This document shows positions 9,701 through 17,269 of a stretch of 64,000 nt of DNA, piece by piece. The stretch spans positions 1 to 64,000 of the forward strand of contig UREK01000010.1 in the NCBI GenBank assembly GCA_900546845.1, read 5' to 3'. Below the pieces are notes generated by a model that saw only the letters and a program-made list of their open reading frames with translations, made no database searches and was not told the DNA's origin. The translations under genes were made by a program, and so were the position numbers. How positions within the stretch are numbered: the first letter of the stretch is position 1; every line of letters begins with the position of its first letter. Source of the stretch: an uncultured Eubacteriales bacterium (lineage in GTDB: Bacteria > Bacillota > Clostridia > Christensenellales > CAG-138).

Positions 9701-9931
9701 TTCCACGCCGAGCGCGGCCACAAAGGGGATGCCAGCAAAGCGCCCCGCTGCGTCAAACCTGTCGTGATCCCCATGATCCCGCGCGACGAACGCGGCGTCT
9801 GCGTCAAGCAGTTTCTCCGGTGCATGGGCCGCCGCGCGCGATGAGAGGAAGCGCGCCTCCACGCCCGCCCGCTTTGCCGCCGCGCGCGTTGTGGGCGTAT
9901 CGAGATCGTTCCCGACAAAAAGAACCCTCAC
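6764..9931 (-). CDS. CobN/ChlH-like chelatase subunit, copy 2, internally shortened
   Basis: A 1055-residue CobN-like protein, clearly divergent from copy 1. Shared landmarks are HLGTHGSLEFLPGK (about 522), GKNMYGIEIGRIPT (about 623) and GRPRMDVSVRISS. The two first landmarks are about 100 residues apart here but about 305 apart in copy 1, so roughly 200 residues of the central region are missing. The C-terminal tail runs into the radical SAM gene. The start overlaps the stop of the ChlID gene as ATGA. It may be a paralogue specialised for a different ring or step, or a partner subunit; the conserved motifs argue against simple decay. Confidence 0.85.
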   Translation of the reverse strand: MRVLFVGNDLDTPTTRAAAKRAGVEARFLSSRAAAHAPEKLLDADAAFVARDHGDHDRFDAAGRFAGIPFVAALGVENIAAGFANLSAEDNALCNQYFVYGGEENLFYLLCLAQSRLFGAPLPPEPKRIPFDSIYAFNGQFYAAPEEYLAQEERGYRAYVGMLCYRSRYLSGDLEVERSIKESFNRRGIGVIPAFTAGSAGDAGALSMEQAVRRFFYLNGKPAIEALVNTVLFGQSDGSGASMFERAAELYAEMGVPVIRPAESSYLTEAEWRKADAPFSHDAALAFDIPEMSGMIEPIFTGGAEDRRLHRPIAERVERLTGRAAAWIALRRKPNAEKKLCIVLNNAVCSGVEATLGRAAGLDAFESAAALLKRLAAEGYAVGGVPEDGHALRAMFLERKAYSDFRWTSVEDIAASGGALYHMPQEEYAALYSRLSDDARARVEAQWGTPPGEAMTLDGKLVITGLRFGSVLLMIQPKRGCYGAKCTGEVCKILQDPACPPTHQFLATYWYMRAVFGADACLHLGTHGSLEFLPGKANGLSGDCFPDAALCDMPNLYVYNAASIPSALIAKRRSYAVIIDHAPEAEALHILGENELASAVGALNGAYVPPGSGGSAADMPFETGKNMYGIEIGRIPTQEAYARGSSAAEALIERFLADEGRYPEQIALNMISLDVPRTGGEQMSQMLRLLGVRPVWDERGVVTGLAPIPLAELGRPRMDVSVRISSILRDTWPDVLYRLDDAVTLVAALDEPPEENYVAKHTGEAMREGGGADIARIFGGAPGTYANSLGLALAASAWKSEEDLARYFVDSSSYVYGRNKHGEKRVGDFLNAVKLTDATCGITSLRHTDALNSSYSSRIQGGYALAAQSLLGREKPVRAYMGESAAEGMRVKPLGEHLHDGLMATLLNGDWKRRMMARGYDGAAEIMCRIENVFDMQCMGGSFSDEALNELARSYACDAETLRWFAENNPYAGEEGARRLLELNDRGKWNAAGDVLHALRRAYLAHEASLEDGLCGRGDVQGGSVDIVTDAAVAQWHARLEAAGEEIRLWKKQNS

Positions 9932-11853
9932 TTCGCTATCCCTCCCGCAAGCTCCGCCATGTCCCCCCGCGTGAGGGAGACGATCCCCTTCAGCTGCGCG
10001 CTCCTCAGTTCATCCACCTTGAAATATGACGCGTTCAGGGCGAGCGCGATGCGCTCTGCCAGGTGGAAGGACAGGAAGTCCTTTTCCGTATCCACAACCA
10101 CAGCCGGTATTTTTTCGTTTGAAAGGAGCCGCGCCGCCTTCAGCGCATCCTCCACCGGGTCGTCGCTCCAAAGGGGCGCGTTGGCCCTGCCGTCCGTCAC
10201 GAGCACCACCATGGGCAGCATCTCTGGATCCTTCCTCCGCCGCGCGGCAAGCAGCTGCCACGCGCTGTAAAGCCCGTGCGCAAGCGGGGTCCGGCCGCCG
10301 GTGGGGAGCTGCTGGAGCTGCTTCTCGGCAAGGTCGACGCTGGAGGTTATGTTCAAAAGCACCTCCGCGCCCCCCTTGCGGAAGGCGATGAGGCCGATCT
10401 TGTCACGCTTTTGGTAGGAGTCCATGAGCATCGAGAGCACGGCCTCCTTCGTGGCCTTCATGCGCTTGTTCGCGCCCATCGAGCCGCTCGCGTCCACGAC
10501 GAAAACGATCGTTGCCCCCGTATGGCTTTCCTTCTTCTTGTAGCGCAGGTCCGCTTCCTCGATCGCCACGGCGCAGCCATGCTTTTCGCGCCATTTCTGG
10601 TAGGGGGCCGCCGCACGCAGCGTCGCGTCAAAGGCGACGTCCGTCCGGCCCTTTCCCTTTTGCAGCGCGAAGCCGGCATAGCGCCCCTTGTTGGCGCTGC
10701 TCGCCGTCTTCTGCCTGTGGCCCGCGCCCTTTCTCGCCCTGCGGTCGCGCAGGGGGGCGGGCAGCGCGACGACGTCGTAGATCTCCTCTCCGGCAACCAG
10801 GTCCTCCGGCGCGTCGGCGGGGGCGCTGTTCTCGCGCTGCGCGTCGATCTCATCCTCGCCGCCTTCCGGGGAGCTGCCGTCGTCGTGCGCTTCCGTGCGC
10901 TCCTGCTCCGCCTGCGGCGGCACGCCGCCCTTTTCCGGCGCATCGTCCGGGTTTCCCGTTTCGGGTTCCGTCTCGCGCTGGCCGCGCTCGGGCTGCTCCT
11001 CGGGCGCGGCCTCCCTGCGCCGGTGCGGCATCACGAACTCCGCCGCTTCCTTGATGTCGCCGATGGCCACGTTCCGCCTGCCGTCAAGCGCCGCGAGCGC
11101 CGCGGCCGTCTTTATGAGCAGCAGCTCGCAGCGGTTCCCCTCGGCGTGCGCGTTCCGCGCGAATTGGGCCGCTATTTTGCGCGCGCTCTCCTCGATCTTC
11201 ACTTCCGGCAGCAGCCTGGCCGCACGCGCCACCGCATCCGCAAGGCGTTGGTTCGCGGCCGCATATGCGCGGCAAAAGCCCGCCCGGTCGCGCTCATAGG
11301 CCAGCCTCCGGCGGATGATTTCGGCGCGCTTGAGCACATCCGTTTCACCTGCCACGTTCACATAGAGGCCAAATTTGTCGAGCAGCTGCGGCCGCAGGCC
11401 GCCTTCCTCCGGGTTCATAGAACCCACGAGGATGAAGCGGCATTCGTGGCGCAGGGAAATCCCCTCACGCTCCACGATGTTTTCGCCCAAAGCGGCGGCG
11501 CATAGCACGGCCGCGGCCATGGAATCCGGCAGCAGGTTCACCTCGTCCACATACAATATATTGCCGTCGGCGCGCGCGAGCACCCCGCCGCTGAAGCGCC
11601 GCGCGCCGTCCTCTATCGTGCGCGTGAAATCCACCCCGCCCACGAGCATATCCTCAGTGGCGTTGAGCGGAAGCTCCACGAGCTTTTTTTCGCACAGCTG
11701 CCCGAGCGCCCGCACGATGGTGGACTTTGCCGTCCCCTTCTGCCCGCACAGCAGCACGCCGCCGATGGACGGGTCGACGAGGTTCAGCAGGAGCGCCCGC
11801 TTCGCTTTTTCCTGGCCGACGATCGCGGCAAAGGGGTAGCAGAAGTCACGCAT
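9928..11853 (-). CDS. ChlI-ChlD fusion: AAA+ ATPase with VWA domain
   Basis: A 641-residue protein. The N-terminal AAA+ module has Walker A GQKGTAKST at 37-45 and a conserved NPEEGGLRPQLLDKFG sensor region. A Glu/Pro-rich acidic linker lies around 275-355. The C-terminal VWA domain has the MIDAS motif DASGSMG near 450 and TPLAHGLY later. This is the ChlD/BchD (or CobT-like) subunit that links the motor ring to the large CobN-type subunit. It overlaps the separate ChlI gene by 8 bases and the second cobN-like gene by 4, so the complete set of three chelatase subunit types is encoded contiguously. Confidence 0.9.
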   Translation of the reverse strand: MRDFCYPFAAIVGQEKAKRALLLNLVDPSIGGVLLCGQKGTAKSTIVRALGQLCEKKLVELPLNATEDMLVGGVDFTRTIEDGARRFSGGVLARADGNILYVDEVNLLPDSMAAAVLCAAALGENIVEREGISLRHECRFILVGSMNPEEGGLRPQLLDKFGLYVNVAGETDVLKRAEIIRRRLAYERDRAGFCRAYAAANQRLADAVARAARLLPEVKIEESARKIAAQFARNAHAEGNRCELLLIKTAAALAALDGRRNVAIGDIKEAAEFVMPHRRREAAPEEQPERGQRETEPETGNPDDAPEKGGVPPQAEQERTEAHDDGSSPEGGEDEIDAQRENSAPADAPEDLVAGEEIYDVVALPAPLRDRRARKGAGHRQKTASSANKGRYAGFALQKGKGRTDVAFDATLRAAAPYQKWREKHGCAVAIEEADLRYKKKESHTGATIVFVVDASGSMGANKRMKATKEAVLSMLMDSYQKRDKIGLIAFRKGGAEVLLNITSSVDLAEKQLQQLPTGGRTPLAHGLYSAWQLLAARRRKDPEMLPMVVLVTDGRANAPLWSDDPVEDALKAARLLSNEKIPAVVVDTEKDFLSFHLAERIALALNASYFKVDELRSAQLKGIVSLTRGDMAELAGGIAK

Positions 11854-12859
11854 CGAGCATTGCCTCCCAATCCGGGGGAAGGCCGTTTGTCACGTCAAAC
11901 GGCGTGCGCCTGAGCCGGTGCGGCAGCACCAGCGGCGCGGCCGCGACGATGTGGGAACGCGCTACGCTTTCGTCGCCGTAAAACGCCGCGAGCGTTTCTG
12001 CCGTTTTCAGCAGGGTGATGTCCGCCCTGTGGCCGTCCACACCGAGCGCCGCGCCTATTTTGGCGGCGAGCAGATACATATCGTCGCCGGTCTTTACGCC
12101 GGGGAGCGCGTCCTGCGCGCGCTTTATGCGCGCCTTGAGCGCATTTTCTTCGCCCTGCCATTTAGCGGCGAAGGCTTCCGGATCGCGCTCAAACGCGAGC
12201 CGCCGCTTTATGAGCTCGCTGCGCAGCGCAATATCCTTCTCGCCGTGTATTTCCACCACGAGGCCAAACCGGTCGAGCAGCTGCGGCCGCAGGTCGCCCT
12301 CTTCGGGGTTCATCGTGCCGATCAGCACGAACCGCGCCGGATGGCTGAAGGATACGCCCTCGCGCTCCACGGTGTTTACCCCCATGGCGGCTGAATCGAG
12401 CAGGATGTCCACGATGTGGTCATCGAGCAGGTTGATCTCGTCCACATAGAGGATATTGCCGTTCGCCTCCGCGAGGATGCCCGGCTCGAACTCCTTTTCG
12501 CCCTGCTTGATGGCCTTTTCCATGTTCAGCGCGCCGACGACCCGGTCCTCCGTGGCGCTGATGGGCAGCTCCACCACCCGGCGCGTATAACGCTCTTTTT
12601 CCAAGGCCGCTTTCGCCTTGCACGCGTCGCACAGCAGCGCGGGCTCGTCCACCCGGCAATGGAAGCGGCAGCCCTTTGAAACCTCCACCTCGTCCATCAG
12701 CGCGCAGAGGCCGCGCACGGCCGTGGACTTTGCCGTGCCCTTTTCCCCGCGGATCAGCACGCCGCCGAGGGCGGGGTTTATCAGGTTTAAGATCAGGGCG
12801 AGCTTCATGCTTTCCTGCCCCACAATAGCGGTGAACGGATAAACGGCCTTTTCCTTCAT
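11846..12859 (-). CDS. ChlI/BchI-type AAA+ chelatase motor subunit
   Basis: A 337-residue AAA+ ATPase with Walker A GEKGTAKST (38-46), Walker B NILYVDEINLLDD and GTMNPEEGDLRPQLLDRFGL. A four-cysteine insertion (CRFHC...LCDAC, residues about 60-80) is seen in ChlI proteins of this type and may bind a metal. It should form the hexameric motor of the chelatase with the ChlID fusion. The ATG at 12859 is chosen over one six codons upstream because AAGGAG precedes it; this ATG also overlaps the stop of the ABC ATPase gene (ATGA). Confidence 0.9.
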   Translation of the reverse strand: MKEKAVYPFTAIVGQESMKLALILNLINPALGGVLIRGEKGTAKSTAVRGLCALMDEVEVSKGCRFHCRVDEPALLCDACKAKAALEKERYTRRVVELPISATEDRVVGALNMEKAIKQGEKEFEPGILAEANGNILYVDEINLLDDHIVDILLDSAAMGVNTVEREGVSFSHPARFVLIGTMNPEEGDLRPQLLDRFGLVVEIHGEKDIALRSELIKRRLAFERDPEAFAAKWQGEENALKARIKRAQDALPGVKTGDDMYLLAAKIGAALGVDGHRADITLLKTAETLAAFYGDESVARSHIVAAAPLVLPHRLRRTPFDVTNGLPPDWEAMLDA

Positions 12860-14007
12860 ACGATCTCCTTTTTGCACGGCGCCGGCGCCGTGATGGTTTC
12901 TATTAGTTCCGCAGCGGACGCTGCGCGCGGTTTTTTAAGCGAATCCGCGTATTCTATGAGCGTGCGCTGGAATTGGTTGTATTCGCCTATGTCGACTCCA
13001 GCGTTGAGGAAGTATCCCGCCCGCGCGATGAGCGCCTTGGCGCGCCGGATGGCGTCTTCCTCTACGGGGCGGAACGCGGGGGTGCACACCACATCGGCGG
13101 AAAGCGCGCGCGCCACCTGGTAATCGATGTCGTTGTCGAACAGGATCCCGCATGCAAACGGGATCTTGTGCTTTTGCAGCAGCCGGAAGGCCGGGATGCC
13201 CTTGCCGCCTCCGGAGAGCACGAACACCTCGGGTTCCCCGCAGGGCGCGGTCAGCTCGATGCTGCCAAACAGCGTGTTGAACGAACCGCTCTCCATGTCG
13301 TAGAGCGAGGTGATCAGCTCGTCAGTGAACACTTCTTCGGGCGTGCCGCAGATCTCAATCCTGTCGCCCTTGACGCATATGACCTGGTCGGAGATCTTTG
13401 CGGCGAGGTCGATTTCATGGAGGGACATTACTACCGCCACGTTTTTTTCGCTGGCCATTTTGCGCAGGATGTCCAGCAGTTCGACCTTGTGGCGGATGTC
13501 GAGGTACGAGGTCGGCTCGTCCAGTACGATGATGGTCGGCTGCTGGCAGATCGCGCGGGCCAGCATGATGCGCTGGCGCTGCCCGTCGCTTATGTCCGAA
13601 AACGGGCGGTCCGCCAGCTCTGTTGCCCGCACCATGGCGAGCGATTCGTCCACGACGGCCTTGTCCGCGCGGGTCAGCTTGCCGAAGTGGTTGGTATAAG
13701 GATAGCGTCCCATGGCGACCACCTGCGAGCAGGTCATAAGCTCGGGGTCTATGCGCTCGGTCAGCATGACGGAGAGCTGCTTGGCAAGCTCCTTGTTGGA
13801 CCACTTCCCGATGTTGTTCCGGTCGATGCTCACCACGCCCGCGATCTTTTCCAGGTGCCGCGTGATGGTCTTGAGGATGGTCGATTTGCCGCTGCCGTTG
13901 GGGCCGATGAGCGTCAATATGCTGCCGCGTTCCACCGCGATGTTGATGTCGTGGATCAGCACCTGGCCGGCATAGCCGACCGACAGGTTCTCAGTTTCAA
14001 AATACAT
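12856..14007 (-). CDS. BtuD/FecE-like ABC ATPase with long C-terminal extension
   Basis: A 383-residue ATPase for a corrinoid/siderophore-type importer: Walker A GPNGSGKST (35-43), signature ISDGQRQR instead of the usual LSGGQ, Walker B IIVLDEPTSYLD. The nucleotide-binding core ends near residue 250. The remaining ~130 residues form an extra domain (starting around ELTAPCGEPEVFVLSGGGKG) not found in BtuD itself, with a Gly-rich SGGGKG turn. It is followed after 12 bases... upstream by the permease gene and downstream by ChlI with an ATGA overlap. The extension may sense ligand or couple transport to the chelatase; this is inference. Confidence 0.88.
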   Translation of the reverse strand: MYFETENLSVGYAGQVLIHDINIAVERGSILTLIGPNGSGKSTILKTITRHLEKIAGVVSIDRNNIGKWSNKELAKQLSVMLTERIDPELMTCSQVVAMGRYPYTNHFGKLTRADKAVVDESLAMVRATELADRPFSDISDGQRQRIMLARAICQQPTIIVLDEPTSYLDIRHKVELLDILRKMASEKNVAVVMSLHEIDLAAKISDQVICVKGDRIEICGTPEEVFTDELITSLYDMESGSFNTLFGSIELTAPCGEPEVFVLSGGGKGIPAFRLLQKHKIPFACGILFDNDIDYQVARALSADVVCTPAFRPVEEDAIRRAKALIARAGYFLNAGVDIGEYNQFQRTLIEYADSLKKPRAASAAELIETITAPAPCKKEIV

Positions 14008-14019
14008 TGCATATGCCTC

Positions 14020-15051
14020 CTAACCCTGCTTTTGCCTGCGCTTGACCATCATGCTGATCACGATCGGCGCGCCGAAGGCCGAGGTTACTGTGCCGATTGC
14101 AAGCTCCGTGGGCGCAAAGGCCGTGCGTGCGATCAGGTCGCAGAACATGCAGAACACCGCGCCGCACAGGAATGCCGTGGGGATTATGATGATCGGCTTG
14201 GAGGACTTCATCAGGAATTTTGCGATCTGCGGCACGGCGATGCCGACAAAGGAGATCGGCCCCGCGAAGGCCGTGACACAGGCGGACAGGACGCTCGAAA
14301 GCACGATGAGCGCGATGCGGAAAAGCCGTATGTTAATGCCCATGCTCTTGGCGTAGCCCTCGCCCAGCTGATAAGCGTCCATCGGCTTTGAGATGAGCAG
14401 CGAGAGCAAAAGCCCCGCGGCGACGACAGCCGATATGATGCCGAGCGTACTCCATGCCGCGCCGGAAAAGCTGCCCATCGACCAGGAGGTGAGGTTTGCG
14501 ATGTCGCTGTCCTCCGCGAAGGCAATGCAGAAATCCGTTACGGCGGAGCATACATAGCCGATCATGATGCCGATCACGAGCAGTATGGACATATTCTTCG
14601 CCTTATGCGAGAAAAGCAGCACGACCCCCATGATGAGAAGCGAGCCGACAAATGCCGAGAATACCAACAGATACGGGTGTATCTTCCCATATGAGCCCAC
14701 GATGAATATGATCACAAAGCTCACGCACATCTTTGCGCCCGAGGATATGCCGAGCACGAAGGGCCCCGCAATGGGGTTGCGGAAAAACGTCTGGAGCAGG
14801 AAGCCCGACACGGCCAGCGCGCCGCCAAGCACAGCGGCCGTTAAGAGCCTGGGCAGGCGTATGCTCCAGACGATTTTGCTTTCCACGCCGTCGGGGTCGG
14901 GATTCTTCAATATGATTTCAAGTATTTTAAGGGGCGTTATATTCACGGAGCCCGTATTGACGTTAAGTACGATGCCGATCAATATCAGAATCAACAGCCC
15001 CAGGATCACCGCCTGGTAGCGCGCTAATTGGAGGAAGCGTGTTTTATTCAT
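14020..15051 (-). CDS. FecCD/BtuC-family importer permease
   Basis: A 343-residue multi-spanning membrane protein of the FecCD family, which imports vitamin B12, haem and ferric siderophores. Hydrophobic segments run throughout; family landmarks are LPRLLTAAVLGGALAVSG (about 65-82), PFVLGISSGA and GPISFVGIAVPQIAKF near the C-terminus. Twelve bases separate it from the ATPase gene. With the lipoprotein upstream it forms a complete BtuFCD-type importer. The riboswitch makes cobalamin or a cobinamide-like corrinoid the likeliest substrate, but the family cannot be resolved to substrate by eye. Confidence 0.92.
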   Translation of the reverse strand: MNKTRFLQLARYQAVILGLLILILIGIVLNVNTGSVNITPLKILEIILKNPDPDGVESKIVWSIRLPRLLTAAVLGGALAVSGFLLQTFFRNPIAGPFVLGISSGAKMCVSFVIIFIVGSYGKIHPYLLVFSAFVGSLLIMGVVLLFSHKAKNMSILLVIGIMIGYVCSAVTDFCIAFAEDSDIANLTSWSMGSFSGAAWSTLGIISAVVAAGLLLSLLISKPMDAYQLGEGYAKSMGINIRLFRIALIVLSSVLSACVTAFAGPISFVGIAVPQIAKFLMKSSKPIIIIPTAFLCGAVFCMFCDLIARTAFAPTELAIGTVTSAFGAPIVISMMVKRRQKQG

Positions 15052-15063
15052 TCTTTTTCCCTT

Positions 15064-15100
15064 CTTTCCCCGCCGGGCATGTGCCGCCCGGCGGGGAAAG
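15064..15100 (-). other. Intercistronic hairpin between binding-protein and permease genes
   Basis: A near-perfect 15-bp stem (CTTTCCCCGCCGGGC and its complement, 7-base loop) lies in the 80-base gap and lacks a T-run. Such hairpins after a binding-protein gene often stabilise the upstream mRNA or limit read-through, giving excess binding protein. That role is inferred. Confidence 0.6.
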
Positions 15101-15131
15101 CGTCGTCAGTCAGTCGGTCAGGCAGGGAGGC

Positions 15132-16349
15132 TCAGCTCAGCTTCAGCAGCGTCGTTGTCTCCGCAGCGGGATCGTTGAGCAGCTTGTGCATGTCCTCAAT
15201 GATGCCGGCGATCGCGGCGGTGGACTGGGTGAAATGCGGCGCGGTGATAAACACGTTGCCATCCTTCACGGCCTTGAAGTCGGCAAAGAGCGGGTTGTAT
15301 TCGATCATATCGGCGATCGAGTTGAACTTCTGCGCGAAGTTGACATAGAACAGGTAGTCCGCGTCGATGCAGCGGGCGTATACGTCTTCAAACGTGGTGT
15401 TCAGGTTGCCCGTCTTTTCGGGGTTCACATCCGCCATGATGTAGTTGCCGCCGGCCATGCCGATCATCTGGGCCATATAGTCGCCGCCGTTGCGGGCATA
15501 GACCTCGCCGGAGCTGGAGCTGATGTAGAACATGGCGACGGTCTTGTCCGTCTTGTCCGCAGAGGTCACGGCTTCCACCTTTTCAACCTGCTCGTTGAAG
15601 TAGGCGGCGGCTTCCTCATCCATGCCCATGACCGCGCCGAAGAGCTTTACCCATTCCACGCGGCCGAGGGGATGCCCTTCGCGCGAGGAGGATTCGATGA
15701 GGTAGGGGATGCCGAGCTCGTCGTATTTGGCCAGCACCTCGGGGTAGCCCTCGATCATGGTGGTGTCGACCTCAAGCTGGATGCCTTCCGCGGTGAGCAT
15801 CTCGAAATCCGGCTCGCGGTATTTGCCGGAGAATTTGATCTCCCCGTTTTCGAGCTTTGCGATCACGTTGTCAAGATACCAGCCGCTCACGTCCGTGCCG
15901 ACCGTCGCAATGTTATCGAGGCCGTTGATCGCGTCTATGAGGGAGACCATGCCGGTGCTGCACATGGTGATCTTGTTGATGGGCTGCTGCAGCACGATCA
16001 CGTTGTCCGCGAGGTCCGCGGGCACGCTCTTGCCCTCGGGCACGATCAGGAACTCTTTGTCGGGGTGGCAGACCGCGGTGAACATCGTGTAGCCGCCCTG
16101 GTAGCGGGTCATCGTGAACTGCTCAGCGTAAAGGAGCTCCTCCTCGTGATCGAGGATCAGTTCGCCGTCCACATCGGCAGGGTCGGGAGTTTCCACAGGG
16201 GCCTCGGTTTGGGCGGGGGATTCGGTTTCTGCGGGCTTGTCCGTCGGAACCGGCTCGTTCGTATTGGAGGGCGCGGCGCAGGCGGCAAGGGCGCATACCA
16301 TGACCAAAGCGAGCAGCAGGGCCAGGAGCTTTTTGACACAGTGTTTCAT
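15132..16349 (-). CDS. Corrinoid-type ABC substrate-binding lipoprotein (BtuF-like)
   Basis: A 405-residue secreted lipoprotein: signal peptide with lipobox LAAC and lipidated Cys24, then a Pro/Thr/Glu-rich linker to about residue 60, then a periplasmic-binding-protein fold of the FecB/BtuF class (segments such as DNIATVGTDVSGWYLDNV and YGELGIP-like hinge regions). It is anchored to the outer face of the membrane and delivers ligand to the FecCD permease. It is the first gene after the cobalamin riboswitch, which supports a corrinoid ligand. Haem or another tetrapyrrole remains possible. Confidence 0.9.
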   Translation of the reverse strand: MKHCVKKLLALLLALVMVCALAACAAPSNTNEPVPTDKPAETESPAQTEAPVETPDPADVDGELILDHEEELLYAEQFTMTRYQGGYTMFTAVCHPDKEFLIVPEGKSVPADLADNVIVLQQPINKITMCSTGMVSLIDAINGLDNIATVGTDVSGWYLDNVIAKLENGEIKFSGKYREPDFEMLTAEGIQLEVDTTMIEGYPEVLAKYDELGIPYLIESSSREGHPLGRVEWVKLFGAVMGMDEEAAAYFNEQVEKVEAVTSADKTDKTVAMFYISSSSGEVYARNGGDYMAQMIGMAGGNYIMADVNPEKTGNLNTTFEDVYARCIDADYLFYVNFAQKFNSIADMIEYNPLFADFKAVKDGNVFITAPHFTQSTAAIAGIIEDMHKLLNDPAAETTTLLKLS

Positions 16350-16483
16350 TGCAGTTTCATTTCCTTTCCTGAAAATCGGAAACCGACCGTTCCGGAATCA
16401 CTTGCGTCCCGCCCGCGTCCTCGGACCGCGCGGGGAATTCGGCAGACAGGTTGTAAGAACCGGGAAGAAGAGAGGAACCATTC

Positions 16484-16518
16484 AAACAAAAGAACGACAG
16501 AGGCCCAAAGCCTCTGCC
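16484..16518 (-). terminator. Riboswitch expression-platform terminator
   Basis: On the minus strand CAGAGGC-TTTGG-GCCTCTG (16516-16498) is followed by TCGTTCTTTTGTTT. It lies about 80 bases after the cobalamin aptamer and before the first gene, as expected for B12-induced transcription termination. Confidence 0.75.
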
Positions 16519-16596
16519 GGTTGAATCGCACAGAAAATACGCGCTGCCAAGCGGCAGCGGGTTGCTTCTTACTCTCCCACCGAAAGTGATTGCAAT

Positions 16597-16770
16597 GCGG
16601 CTCAGCAGGTCTCCTGACTTAACATCATTCGGTACGCTTCGCCTTCCCGGCAATCTCCCAGTGGCAAATCCAAGCGCCCGTCCGTATCACAGTAGCGGGG
16701 GCTGTCACGGTTTTTCACCGTGTTCCCTTTTAAAACGCCCGATCAAACGATCAATTCGTTACTGCTCCGC
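16597..16770 (-). promoter_or_regulatory. Cobalamin riboswitch aptamer
   Basis: The minus strand contains the conserved elements in order: AAAAGGGAACACGGTG, GACAGCCCCCGCTACTGTG, GCCACTGGGAGA, GGGAAGGCG and AGTCAGGAGACCTGC. The outer stem pairs GCGG-AGCAG (5', 16770 side) with CTGCT-GAG-CCGC (3', 16597 side). It controls the BtuF-like gene and the nine genes downstream. With the terminator that follows, high cobalamin should switch the operon off. Confidence 0.95.
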
Positions 16771-16798
16771 AATGAAACGATATTTAATTTCCAAGAGA

Positions 16799-16827
16799 AT
16801 ACTACTCTATTTTGCCGTTTCTGTCAA
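16799..16827 (-). promoter_or_regulatory. Promoter of the cobalamin-riboswitch operon
   Basis: A sigma-A type promoter on the minus strand: TTGACA (16827-16822), 17-base spacer, TAGTAT (16804-16799). It places the transcript start just upstream of the aptamer. Confidence 0.8.
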
Positions 16828-16866
16828 CACAGTTATTTCCATATATACCTGAAAAGAAGGGGGAGC

Positions 16867-16890
16867 GGCGGCGCTTTACGAAGCGCCGCC
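16867..16890 (-). terminator. Hairpin ending the glycerol operon
   Basis: A perfect GGCGGCGCTT/AAGCGCCGCC stem-loop, followed on the minus strand by CTCCCCCTTCTTTTC. It lies 23 bases after the DUF1667 gene. The T-run is interrupted, so efficiency is uncertain. Confidence 0.6.
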
Positions 16891-16912
16891 AGGCTGCATG
16901 GAACGCCGAAGC

Positions 16913-17269
16913 TCAGCGTTCCATTTCATCCGCAGCGACAACGTTCACGCCCGTATTGCAGACGTTTTCGAGGATCACATCGCCGATGTGAACCGGCGGC
17001 CGGGCTTCTATCCCACGGAGCGCGGCAAGGCAGCCGAACACCAGGCGCTTTTCGATGGGCGCGGCCGTCTTGACCGGGAGGGGGCGCGCCGTGCCTTGGA
17101 CGCGTACGAGCGCCGTCACCATGCGCTTGGGGTTGGTGAGCTCCTCGCGGGCATAGCGCGCGCCCACAGCGCAGCCGTTGCCCGTGACTTCCGTGACTTC
17201 CTTGCCGTTGAACTCCGCTATGAGGCGGCAGCCCATCGGGCAGCCGATGCAAGTCAGCTCGCGTTTCAT
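16913..17269 (-). CDS. DUF1667 protein linked to glycerol-3-phosphate oxidation
   Basis: A 118-residue protein opening with CIGCPMGC (Cys7, Cys10, Cys14) and a later GNGCAVG, the conserved cysteines of DUF1667. Genes of this family regularly follow a GlpA-like dehydrogenase and an FAD oxidoreductase in Clostridia, as here, and are thought to supply an iron-sulphur or electron-transfer component of that complex. The start overlaps the upstream stop (ATGA at 17266-17269). The exact role is not established. Confidence 0.9.
   Translation of the reverse strand: MKRELTCIGCPMGCRLIAEFNGKEVTEVTGNGCAVGARYAREELTNPKRMVTALVRVQGTARPLPVKTAAPIEKRLVFGCLAALRGIEARPPVHIGDVILENVCNTGVNVVAADEMER

Noticed and set aside
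15039..16589. A 516-codon plus-strand open frame opposite the binding-lipoprotein gene
   Set aside because: Antisense shadow of a signal-peptide-bearing lipoprotein; it also runs through the riboswitch leader.
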